Assembly (NCBI GenBank): GCA_003164655.1
Contig: PLTW01000065.1
Span: 1 to 5,373 of the forward strand
Length of the DNA stretch: 5,373 nt
From: Actinomycetota bacterium
GTDB lineage: Bacteria > Actinomycetota > Thermoleophilia > UBA2241
Direction: 5' to 3'
Made by a program: the position numbers and the translations under genes. This document shows, one piece after another, positions 1-5,344 of the stretch. Below the pieces are notes generated by a model. The model searched no databases, was not told the origin of the DNA, and was given only the letters and a program-made list of their open reading frames with translations. The first letter of the stretch is position 1. The number at the start of each line of letters is the position of its first letter.

Positions 1-49
1 CGCCGGCGCCGCGGCAGCCGCGGGTGGGGCCTCCGTTGCCGGCCGACAC
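1..49 (-). CDS. Possible 5' end of an unidentified gene, cut by the window edge
   Basis: On the minus strand a strong Shine-Dalgarno sequence, AGGAGGG (60-54), stands about five bases before a GTG at 49-47. The frame stays open for the remaining 16 codons to the window edge, reading MSAGNGGPTRGCRGAG. The stretch is rich in Gly and Arg and too short to identify. It lies 51 bases downstream of the DUF998 stop in the same orientation, so the two could share a transcript. The support is the ribosome binding site and its spacing. Open frame over 16 codons means little in DNA this GC-rich, so this could be chance. Confidence 0.4.
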   Translation of the reverse strand, partial: MSAGNGGPTRGCRGAG

Positions 50-53
50 GATA

Positions 54-60
54 CCCTCCT
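54..60 (-). promoter_or_regulatory. Shine-Dalgarno sequence for the left-edge gene
   Basis: AGGAGGG read on the minus strand, ending four bases before the GTG at 49. It is the main evidence that a gene starts here. Confidence 0.4.
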
Positions 61-100
61 GAGCAGAGCGGCCGGCCGGAGGCGACGCGCGCCGGCGGCT

Positions 101-721
101 TCAGCGGTCGCGCGGGACGCGGCTCGGGGCCATCGACCAGGTTCCCAGGGCTACGGCGCCCACGAAGCACAGCAGCAGGCCGACCGCGACCCACTCCAGC
201 CAGTGACGCCGCGCGACGATGGAGACCACATCGACGGCGCAGACGGCGAAGGCGAGGTAGCTGAGCTTCTGGGGCAGATCGGGGTGCCAGAACGGAGCCC
301 AGCCGATGAACCACACCGCGGTGGCCAGCGCGATGAACAGCACGGTGGCCCACAGAGCGTGCGCCGCGTAGTCGTTTTCTGAGAAGATCCCGGTCATCAC
401 CAGGGCCGCGGCGCCCACGAGACCGCTGATCTGGCCGACGGCAATGAGGAGCTTCATGGCGATATGCTGGCCGCGGGCCCAGGCGCGCAAGCCGACGAAG
501 AAGGCGGCGAGCACGGCGCCGACGGCGATCATGTCGAGCCGGAAGAACACGGAGCCCCTGGGGCTGAGGAACGTGTTGCCGAGGTCGCTGATCCAGTTGG
601 CCGCCGGGCTGAAGGCCCAGGGATAGTAGGCGTAGGCGACGAGCGCCAGCGTGACGCTGACGACGATCGCGGCGAGTCCGGCGATAGTCGCCAGTGGAGG
701 TCGTCGTCTCAGCGTCGTCAT
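101..721 (-). CDS. DUF998 family six-helix integral membrane protein
   Basis: A 206-residue membrane protein (207 if the adjacent GTG at 724 is used) of unknown biochemical function. Numbering from the GTG, hydrophobic segments lie near residues 11-32, 63-80, 90-112, 121-143, 152-170 and 176-196, giving six predicted helices. The family signature is visible: YYP then NWISDLG in the first external loop (33-49), an aromatic, positively charged entry to helix 2 (SVFFRLD, 58-64), and a small-residue helix 3 ending TGIFSEND followed by AAH before helix 4. I know of no established catalytic role for DUF998 proteins, which are usually annotated as hypothetical membrane proteins. The C-terminus is short and basic (RVPRDR). 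The start is ambiguous because GTG (724) and ATG (721) are adjacent and both overlap or abut the ribosome binding sequence. I chose ATG. The gene diverges from yajC and probably has its own promoter at 829-801. Confidence 0.85.
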   Translation of the reverse strand: MTTLRRRPPLATIAGLAAIVVSVTLALVAYAYYPWAFSPAANWISDLGNTFLSPRGSVFFRLDMIAVGAVLAAFFVGLRAWARGQHIAMKLLIAVGQISGLVGAAALVMTGIFSENDYAAHALWATVLFIALATAVWFIGWAPFWHPDLPQKLSYLAFAVCAVDVVSIVARRHWLEWVAVGLLLCFVGAVALGTWSMAPSRVPRDR

Positions 722-730
722 CACCCCCTT
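719..730 (-). promoter_or_regulatory. Ribosome binding sequence overlapping the DUF998 start
   Basis: On the minus strand the bases read AAGGGGGTGATG, which matches the full anti-16S consensus AAGGAGGTGATC at 10 of 12 positions. The GTG and ATG starts lie inside or directly next to it, so spacing to either is shorter than usual. I see no ATG, GTG or TTG further downstream before helix 1, so one of these two must be used if the reading frame is right. Confidence 0.4.
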
Positions 731-800
731 GTCTTTTGCCGCTGCCTGCGGTCATGATGCCACGGCAAGGCGGCCACAGGTGAGTATCGGGTCCCGCCAG

Positions 801-829
801 ACGCTATCTATCCAGCGCCCGGCGGTCAA
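801..829 (-). promoter_or_regulatory. Candidate sigma-70-type promoter for the DUF998 gene
   Basis: Reading the minus strand, TTGACC (829-824) is followed by exactly 17 bases and then TAGCGT (806-801). The -35 matches the consensus TTGACA at five of six bases. The -10 keeps the T, A and final T typical of high-GC promoters. This would start transcription near 794 and leave a leader of roughly 70 bases. No mapping data support it, and the -10 is only a 3/6 match. Confidence 0.35.
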
Positions 830-839
830 CTGTGACCGC
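822..839. promoter_or_regulatory. 18-bp hyphenated palindrome, candidate operator
   Basis: GCGGTCA, four bases (ACTG), then TGACCGC: a perfect 7-bp inverted repeat. It overlaps the proposed -35 box of the DUF998 promoter (829-824) and lies about 100 bases upstream of the yajC start. A dimeric repressor bound here could control either gene. A lone copy of the half-site GCGGTCA also occurs at 748-754, in the DUF998 leader. I do not recognise the motif as belonging to a particular regulator family. Confidence 0.4.
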
Positions 840-920
840 GGGGTCGTTAGCAAACGTATTCGGGGCCAGGGCGGGTCGACAGCGGCCGAAGGTCGCGGGC
901 GTCTGTTCCCAGGGTCACGC

Positions 921-927
921 AAGGAGG
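921..927 (+). promoter_or_regulatory. Ribosome binding site that sets the yajC start
   Basis: AAGGAGG lies 12 bases before the GTG at 940. The spacing is somewhat long, but this is the only strong Shine-Dalgarno match nearby. It places the start directly before the membrane segment, as in other YajC proteins, rather than at the in-frame GTG at 832. Confidence 0.6.
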
Positions 928-939
928 CGGAACGCTGTC

Positions 940-1224
940 GTGAAAGTCGACATCCTGATCATCTACGTGATCGTCGTCGTCGGGGTCTTCTACGTGCTCA
1001 TGATCCGACCTCAGCGTCGCCGGCGCCAGGCGCGACAGGAGCTGCTGGCGAAGGTTCGCAAGGGGGACGAGATCGTGACCTACGACGGCATGTGCGGCAC
1101 GATCCGTCAGGTCCGCGACACGTTCGTCGTGCTCGAGATCGCCGACCATAAGAGGGTGCGGCTGCTCAAGTCGGCCGTTGCGGAGGTGGTGGGCAAGGGC
1201 GTGAACCGCCAGAGGACGGGCTGA
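940..1224 (+). CDS. yajC: Sec translocon accessory subunit YajC
   Basis: A 94-residue protein of the usual YajC length. In characterised bacteria YajC associates with SecD and SecF and the SecYEG channel in the cytoplasmic membrane and aids protein export and membrane insertion. The single N-terminal membrane helix is at about residues 4-22 (DILIIYVIVVVGVFYVLMI). It runs into the family hallmark IRPQRRRRQ (22-30) and then a small cytoplasmic domain with KGDEIVTYDGMCGTI (41-55), which matches the family pattern GDxVxTxGGxxGxI, then FVVLEIAD and a basic strand RVRLLKSAV. Cys52 sits where many homologues have a hydrophobic residue. An in-frame GTG at 832 would add 36 Arg-rich residues before the helix, which YajC proteins lack, so I start at 940. 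Unusually, no secD follows: the next gene is convergent. No clear promoter was recognised. Confidence 0.92.
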   Translation: MKVDILIIYVIVVVGVFYVLMIRPQRRRRQARQELLAKVRKGDEIVTYDGMCGTIRQVRDTFVVLEIADHKRVRLLKSAVAEVVGKGVNRQRTG

Positions 1225-1231
1225 CCCGAGC

Positions 1232-1248
1232 GGCCGCGAGTCGCGGCC
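1232..1248. terminator. GC-rich palindrome between convergent genes, possible terminator hairpin
   Basis: GGCCGCGA, one base (G), then TCGCGGCC, a perfect inverted repeat. In RNA it would fold as a 7-bp stem with a three-base loop. It begins seven bases after the yajC stop and lies about 50 bases past the stop of the convergent gene, a fitting place for a two-way terminator. There is no T-run on either side, so an ordinary intrinsic terminator is not shown. Many actinobacterial terminators lack a good U-tract, which keeps the idea open. Confidence 0.4.
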
Positions 1249-1297
1249 CGATCGTGTCGCTGCGCAGGCCGGCTCCAGGGCCGGGGGCGCCGGGGGG

Positions 1298-3619
1298 CTA
1301 CCGGCCGCGGCGCGACAGCCAGGTCTCCTTGGCCACGAGGCCGTCGCGAAACGAAAGGACGCGGTTGCGCCCGGCGCGCTTGGCCGCGTACATCGCCCAG
1401 TCCGCCTTGTCCAGGAGCTCGTCCTTGGCGGCGGCGTCGTCGGGGCACGTGACGACGCCGACGCTCACGCTCAGCGGGCGCCCCGCCAGGGTGCTCGAGA
1501 TCTCGACCTCTTCGCGGATGCGCTCGGCGACCGTCAGGGCGCCCGGGTGGTCGGTGTCGACCAGCACGAGCACGAACTCCTCGCCACCGTAGCGGGCCGC
1601 GAGATCCACGCGCCGACTGTGAGCCTCGGCGATGCGCGCGATACGCCCCAGAGCGGCGTCGCCGGCCTTGTGTCCGTAGAGGTCGTTGTAGCGCTTGAAC
1701 TGGTCGCAGTCGAAGAACAGCAGGCTGACCCGCGTGCCGTGGCGGCGGGCGCGTTCGAGCTCTTCTTCGAGTCGTTCGTGCAGATAGCGGTGGTTGTAGA
1801 GGCCGGTCAGGCCGTCGGTGATCGCCTCGACCTCGGCCCGGCTGTAGCGGATGGCGGCCGCCTGGAGCATGGCCGCCAGCGTGTGAGAGCGGTCCGCCTG
1901 GAGCCGGTTGTCGAGCTTCTCGAGGGCCGGCGCATCGACCGTAATCGCCGCGACGACGCTGCCGTCCGCCTCGCGCACGGGCGCCGTGCCCGTGACCCAG
2001 ACGCCGAAATCGTCGGCGTTCAGGACGTTGGCGGTGGGGCTCTCACCGGCGAGGACCGCGGCCAGCTCGTCCTGGGCCAGCCACTGGTCGCCCAGGTGTG
2101 AGAGCTCGCTGTCCGACTCACCCGTGTCCAGGACCGTGATGCAGCGGTCGCCCACCAGCGCGAAGCTCGTGATGAAGCGCATGGGGGGGTGGGCATCGCG
2201 GAACGCGCGCAAGGCGCTCACCATCTCGCGGTACTCGACTCTGGCTTCGTCGCCGCGCTGGCGCAACAGGGCGTGCCCGGCGGGATCGATCAGCTCGGCG
2301 GCCTGCGCGGCCAGCGCATCGACGCGCGTGCGCCGGCGCCGCAGGCGCTCCAGCGCACGCAGGAAGGCGGCGACCATTTCGGGGTCGAACTGCGTGCCAG
2401 AGCAGCGTCGCAGTTCGGCGAGGCATTGGCGGTAGCTCAGCGCCCTTCGGTAGGGCCGCTCGCAGGACATGGCGTCGTAGCAGTCGACGACGCACATGGC
2501 GCGCGCCACCAGGGGGATCGCAGCCCCCCGCAGACCGTCCGGATAGCCGCCGCCGTCGAAGCGCTCGTGGTGATGACGCACACCCTCCACGAGCTCCTCA
2601 TCGAACAGCGGGCGCACGATCTCGGCGCTGATGCCGGGGTGCTGACGCACGAGCTCCCACTCCTCAGAGGTAAGCGGTCCGGCCTTTAACAGGACGCGGT
2701 CGGAGACGCCGATCTTGCCGATGTCGTGCAGGAAGGCGACGTTCTGCAGCTCGTCCAGGCGATCGGCGGGCCAGCCGAGCTCGCGACCCAGCATCGCCGC
2801 ATAGGCGGCCACGCGGCCGGCGTGGCCGAGGGTGTAGTAGTCCTTGGCGGACAGCGCCGAGCTCAAGGCTCGCAGGTTGCCCAGGTGCAGGCGCTTGACC
2901 TCTTCGTAGAGCTGGGCGTGCTCGAGCGCCAGGGCCACGAGCTGGCCGCCCGCTTCGGCGATGGCGATCTCCTCTTTGGTGAACTCGCGCTCGGTGTGGT
3001 CGAGCAGGTCGACCAGGCCGATGACCTTGTCGTGCGCCACGAGGGGCAGTGAGATGGAGCTGCGCTGACCGTGGTGCCGCATCTCGTCGCGTTCGACAGG
3101 GCCGAGCCGAGGGTCGTCGAGGCTGTTCACAGTGACGGCGCGTCGCGTCTCGAGGGCAAGCCGGTCGCAGGGCCAGTCGTCGAGATGGACCTCGTGGCCC
3201 ACCCAGGCGGTATCGCAGACGCCGTCGGCCGCGGAGGCGACGCAGACCATACGCCCCTCGCCGTCGAGCCGGTAGATGTCGGAGTCGGGGATCGCCAGCA
3301 CGACGCCGAGGCGGCGGGCCGCCGACTGCACGACCTCGTCGAGCTCCAGGCTGGAGGCGAGCTCGAGACTGGTCTCAAAGAGGAGCTGATAGCGCCCCTC
3401 GAGGCCGTCGCCCGGCGATGAGCCTGCGAGGGCGTGCCCTGCGCCGGCCAGCCCCCGCTCCAGTTCGTAGCGGGAGAAGCGGCGCTGACCGCTGGGATCG
3501 CGCCGGCAGTCGAGCCTGCCGCGGTCGGCCCAGCGCCGCACGGTCGTGGCGCTGACCGCGAGCACATCGGCGGCCTGCTGCACGCGCAGCCAGTCGGAGG
3601 TCGATGTCCTGGTCCCCAT
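1298..3619 (-). CDS. HTH-GAF-HD-GYP-sensor-GGDEF protein: dual cyclic-di-GMP synthase/phosphodiesterase with DNA-binding head
   Basis: A 773-residue soluble protein with no membrane helix seen. Domains in order: a MerR/BldC-type HTH (about 8-56; LRVQQAADVLAVSATTVRRW, then a wing with GQRRFSR); a GAF-like sensor (about 78-238); HD-GYP (about 245-430) with His266, His298-Asp299 in FLHDIGKIG, His327, HHHERFDGGGYP (349-360) and Asp379; a linker with a Cache-like sensor (about 455-565); and GGDEF (about 590-757) with DGLTGLYNH, metal ligand Asp637, Asn645-Asp646, GGEEF (678-682) and RRVD (669-672), an RxxD inhibitory site five residues before GGEEF. Both catalytic domains look intact. GGDEF enzymes make cyclic-di-GMP from two GTP, and HD-GYP enzymes hydrolyse it to pGpG or GMP. 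The frame is open up to an ATG-equivalent at 3802, but that extends into the divergent exporter gene. ATG 3619 leaves ten residues before the HTH and is preferred. No Shine-Dalgarno is visible. Stop is TAG. Confidence 0.9.
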   Translation of the reverse strand: MGTRTSTSDWLRVQQAADVLAVSATTVRRWADRGRLDCRRDPSGQRRFSRYELERGLAGAGHALAGSSPGDGLEGRYQLLFETSLELASSLELDEVVQSAARRLGVVLAIPDSDIYRLDGEGRMVCVASAADGVCDTAWVGHEVHLDDWPCDRLALETRRAVTVNSLDDPRLGPVERDEMRHHGQRSSISLPLVAHDKVIGLVDLLDHTEREFTKEEIAIAEAGGQLVALALEHAQLYEEVKRLHLGNLRALSSALSAKDYYTLGHAGRVAAYAAMLGRELGWPADRLDELQNVAFLHDIGKIGVSDRVLLKAGPLTSEEWELVRQHPGISAEIVRPLFDEELVEGVRHHHERFDGGGYPDGLRGAAIPLVARAMCVVDCYDAMSCERPYRRALSYRQCLAELRRCSGTQFDPEMVAAFLRALERLRRRRTRVDALAAQAAELIDPAGHALLRQRGDEARVEYREMVSALRAFRDAHPPMRFITSFALVGDRCITVLDTGESDSELSHLGDQWLAQDELAAVLAGESPTANVLNADDFGVWVTGTAPVREADGSVVAAITVDAPALEKLDNRLQADRSHTLAAMLQAAAIRYSRAEVEAITDGLTGLYNHRYLHERLEEELERARRHGTRVSLLFFDCDQFKRYNDLYGHKAGDAALGRIARIAEAHSRRVDLAARYGGEEFVLVLVDTDHPGALTVAERIREEVEISSTLAGRPLSVSVGVVTCPDDAAAKDELLDKADWAMYAAKRAGRNRVLSFRDGLVAKETWLSRRGR

Positions 3620-3628
3620 GGCTGACCA
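3610..3628. promoter_or_regulatory. Short inverted repeat over the start of the cyclic-di-GMP gene
   Basis: TGGTC, nine bases, GACCA. The repeat straddles the ATG at 3619-3617. TGACCA occurs again at 3652-3657 in the same intergenic region. Five-base arms are easily met by chance, so this is only a possible operator. Confidence 0.15.
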
Positions 3629-3630
3629 TA
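3625..3630 (-). promoter_or_regulatory. Possible -10 box for a leaderless transcript
   Basis: On the minus strand TATGGT ends five bases before the ATG at 3619. With no Shine-Dalgarno upstream of that ATG, a -10 at this distance fits transcription starting at or next to the A of ATG, as in leaderless actinobacterial mRNAs. I find no good -35 at 17 bases (CAAGAA). The evidence is a single hexamer. Confidence 0.25.
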
Positions 3631-3684
3631 TCGGCACGAGGGCGCGATTCTTGACCAGCCCTGCCGGGGCACCATGGCAGAGCG

Positions 3685-3714
3685 GCCGGCCGGTTCGTCT
3701 TGGCCGGCGGTTTT
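3685..3714 (+). promoter_or_regulatory. Terminator-like hairpin or operator upstream of the exporter gene
   Basis: GCCGGCC (3685-3691), ten bases, GGCCGGC (3702-3708), then GG and TTTT (3711-3714). As plus-strand RNA this is a 7-bp G+C stem followed shortly by a U-run, with a second run of T at 3723-3726. It ends about 25 bases before the exporter GTG at 3739. As DNA it could be a regulator site. Without a mapped transcript start it is unknown whether it is transcribed. A candidate -35, TTGACC (3651-3656), lies upstream but has no convincing -10 partner. Confidence 0.35.
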
Positions 3715-3738
3715 CGATAGCCTTTTCTGGCGATCGTC

Positions 3739-5088
3739 GTGCGAGAGACCGGACACAGCTCGAAGAGACGGCGGCTGGCGCGCCAGCTGCGGCTTTTTCC
3801 ACGCCAGTTCTGGCTGCTCGTCGGGGGCACGTTCTTCTACCTGCTGGTCATCGGCCTGGCCTTCCCTTACACGGCGATCCTCATCAAGGGACGGCTGGGC
3901 GTGTCGATGGCCGTCGTGGGCGCCATCATGGGCGGTACGGCGCTGGCCGGCCTGCCGCTGCAGCCGCTGGCCGGCAGTCTGAGCGATCGCTTTGGACGGC
4001 GCGCCGTGATGATCGTCTGCGCCGCCTGCTCGGGGATCATGTACAGCGGCCTCGCCTTTGTGCACGGCCTCGTGCCGGTCTGCCTGTTCGTCTTTTGCGA
4101 TCGCGCCCTGGGCTGGCCGCTGTTTCTTACGGCGAGCAACGCCATGGTCGCCGATCTCGTGCGCACCCGCCTGCGGCCCGAGGGTTACAGCCTGGTGCGC
4201 CTCATGATCGGCGCCGGTGAGGTCGTCGGACCGCTGATCGCGGCGCTGTTGCTGGGGGTCGGCTTTGGGTTGCCGCTGCTGTTCGTGCTGGCCGGCGCCG
4301 GCTGCTTTGCGTTTCTGGCCTTCACGGTCGTGGCTCTGCGCGAGACGCGCCCCAGGGCGGCCCGCCGCGTGCGCTCCACGGCGATCAGCGAGGGCCCCGC
4401 GGTGTACGGCGTGCGCGACGTGATCAGTATTCCCGCCCGACGTCGCTCGCGCAAAAGGCGGGCCGCCCGCGCCGCCCGGCCGGGCTACGGCCGCGTGCTC
4501 GCCGACCGGCGCTTCTGCGCCTTCTGCGCGATCTCGCTGCTGCCGCTGTTCATCTTCGGGCAGATGTACTCGACCTTTCCCGTGCTGCTCACCGGCTACC
4601 TGCACGTGAAGCCCGCCGTCTGGGGGCTGCTGATGTCTTACAGCGCACTCGTCATCGTGGTGACCCAGTACCCGAGCGTGCGCGCCGTCAGGCGTCTGGA
4701 CCCCATGTATCAGGTGGCCCTGGCGAGCGTGCTCTTCGGCTGCGGCGTGGGGCTGTCGGCCTTCGTGCCGGCGCTCCTGCCGCTGCTCGTCACGATCGCC
4801 GCGCTGTCGCTCGCCCAGGCGCTCTTCGGTCCCGTGACCTCGGCGATCGTGGCGCGCCTGGCCCCCGTCGCGGTCCGCGGCCGCTACATGGGCGCCTGGA
4901 CCCTGGTCTGGACGGCCGGCCAGGGTGCGCTGGGGCCGATCTTCGGCGGGCTGCTGCTGGCTCGCCTGGGGCCACACCTCACCTACGGTGGGATCGTCGT
5001 CATGGGCCTGGCCGGCGCCTGCCTCTACCCGTTGCTGCGCACGAGGGCCGGTTCCGGCCGTGGCCGGTTGCCCACCAAGCCGCCGTGA
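3739..5088 (+). CDS. Major facilitator superfamily transporter, drug-exporter (DHA1-like) type
   Basis: A 449-residue membrane carrier, probably a proton-driven efflux pump; the substrate cannot be read from sequence. Predicted helices lie near residues 25-45, 55-75, 88-107, 111-131, 153-173, 177-199, 258-280, 293-311, 324-343, 347-366, 386-408 and 416-433. MFS motif A is clear between helices 2 and 3: GSLSDRFGRR (79-88). The second half repeats the pattern, with VRGRYMGAWTLVWTAGQ (379-395) before a Gly/Pro-rich helix 11, as in MdtH-type multidrug exporters. The loop joining the halves (about 200-255) is long and very basic (ARRRSRKRRAARAARPG, 233-249). The GTG at 3739 is the only plausible start: an in-frame TAG sits at 3718-3720, and no other ATG, GTG or TTG precedes helix 1. 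It has no good Shine-Dalgarno. It diverges from the cyclic-di-GMP gene across 119 bases, suggesting shared control. Confidence 0.9.
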   Translation: MRETGHSSKRRRLARQLRLFPRQFWLLVGGTFFYLLVIGLAFPYTAILIKGRLGVSMAVVGAIMGGTALAGLPLQPLAGSLSDRFGRRAVMIVCAACSGIMYSGLAFVHGLVPVCLFVFCDRALGWPLFLTASNAMVADLVRTRLRPEGYSLVRLMIGAGEVVGPLIAALLLGVGFGLPLLFVLAGAGCFAFLAFTVVALRETRPRAARRVRSTAISEGPAVYGVRDVISIPARRRSRKRRAARAARPGYGRVLADRRFCAFCAISLLPLFIFGQMYSTFPVLLTGYLHVKPAVWGLLMSYSALVIVVTQYPSVRAVRRLDPMYQVALASVLFGCGVGLSAFVPALLPLLVTIAALSLAQALFGPVTSAIVARLAPVAVRGRYMGAWTLVWTAGQGALGPIFGGLLLARLGPHLTYGGIVVMGLAGACLYPLLRTRAGSGRGRLPTKPP

Positions 5089-5220
5089 GAGCCGTCCGCC
5101 GCCGGCCAGAGACGACCGCTGCGCCTGCCGGTGACGCTCTTGGGCGCTGGCCTGAACGGCGCGCTCGAGAGGAACCGGAAGGCCGCCGGCGAAGCACGCA
5201 TCGGTCCCGGCCGCACGAGA

Positions 5221-5249
5221 GGCGGGACTCGCTCCCGCCGCGCGGCGGG
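5221..5249 (+). terminator. Two overlapping, mutually exclusive hairpins
   Basis: GGCGGGA (5221-5227) pairs with TCCCGCC (5233-5239) around a five-base loop. The right arm, as CCCGCC (5234-5239), can pair instead with GGCGGG (5244-5249) around GCGC. The two stems cannot form together. They lie 130-160 bases past the exporter stop and about 100 bases before a possible start at 5345, so terminator, attenuator or nothing are all possible. There is no U-run. Confidence 0.3.
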
Positions 5250-5278
5250 CCCGGTGTGGTCGCGCGTGGCGTCGGCGG

Positions 5279-5294
5279 CGGGGCGGCGGCCCCG
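5279..5294 (+). repeat. Short GC hairpin
   Basis: CGGGGC, loop GGCG, GCCCCG: a perfect 6-bp stem 50 bases before the possible start at 5345. In DNA this GC-rich such stems are common, so function is uncertain. Confidence 0.3.
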
Positions 5295-5344
5295 TGCCGG
5301 GTGGAGCGGATCTGCTCTGGCATGGACCGGGAGAAGCGGAAGCG

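Larger units (their letters stand above)
5089..5344. other. Hairpin-rich non-coding stretch after the exporter gene
   Basis: About 256 bases with no gene I can support. A frame open from the GTG at 5085 to TGA at 5348 gives 87 residues, mostly Arg, Gly, Pro and Ala, with no hydrophobic core or motif. That is typical of chance frames in GC-rich DNA. The region contains several stable inverted repeats (5221-5249, 5279-5294). It may hold the exporter's terminator and the leader of a gene starting at 5345. I compared it from memory with common riboswitch cores (cobalamin, TPP, glycine, SAM, cyclic-di-GMP) and saw no match. Confidence 0.5.

Noticed and set aside
805..810. TATCTA as a plus-strand -10 box for yajC
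   Set aside because: The bases 17 upstream (GAGTAT) do not resemble a -35, and the same region is better explained as the minus-strand promoter.
832..939. N-terminal extension of YajC from the in-frame GTG at 832
   Set aside because: It adds 36 Arg- and Ala-rich residues before the membrane helix, unlike known YajC proteins. The AAGGAGG at 921-927 supports GTG 940.
1268..1306. GGCCGG (1268-1273) and CCGGCC (1301-1306) as a second terminator stem
   Set aside because: The right arm lies inside the coding region, the 27-base loop is long, and GGCCGG words are very frequent throughout the window.
1547..3421. Several plus-strand frames of 100-190 codons inside the cyclic-di-GMP gene
   Set aside because: They are antisense shadows. 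All conserved motifs are on the minus strand, and their translations show no family pattern.
3620..3802. N-terminal extension of the cyclic-di-GMP protein by 61 residues
   Set aside because: It would overlap the exporter's first 64 bases in the opposite direction, has no recognisable domain, and the HTH begins naturally after ATG 3619.
3127..4977. Minus-strand open frame of 616 codons across the exporter gene and the start of the cyclic-di-GMP gene
   Set aside because: Its translation is low-complexity, rich in His, Gln, Arg and Gly, with no domain. It lies antisense to clear MFS motifs and in the wrong frame of the HTH/GAF region. Long antisense frames are common at this G+C.
5150..5220. 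Resemblance of GAGGAACCGG and GCCGCCGGCGAAGCA to cobalamin or glycine riboswitch pieces
   Set aside because: Only short words match. The conserved cores and their order are missing.
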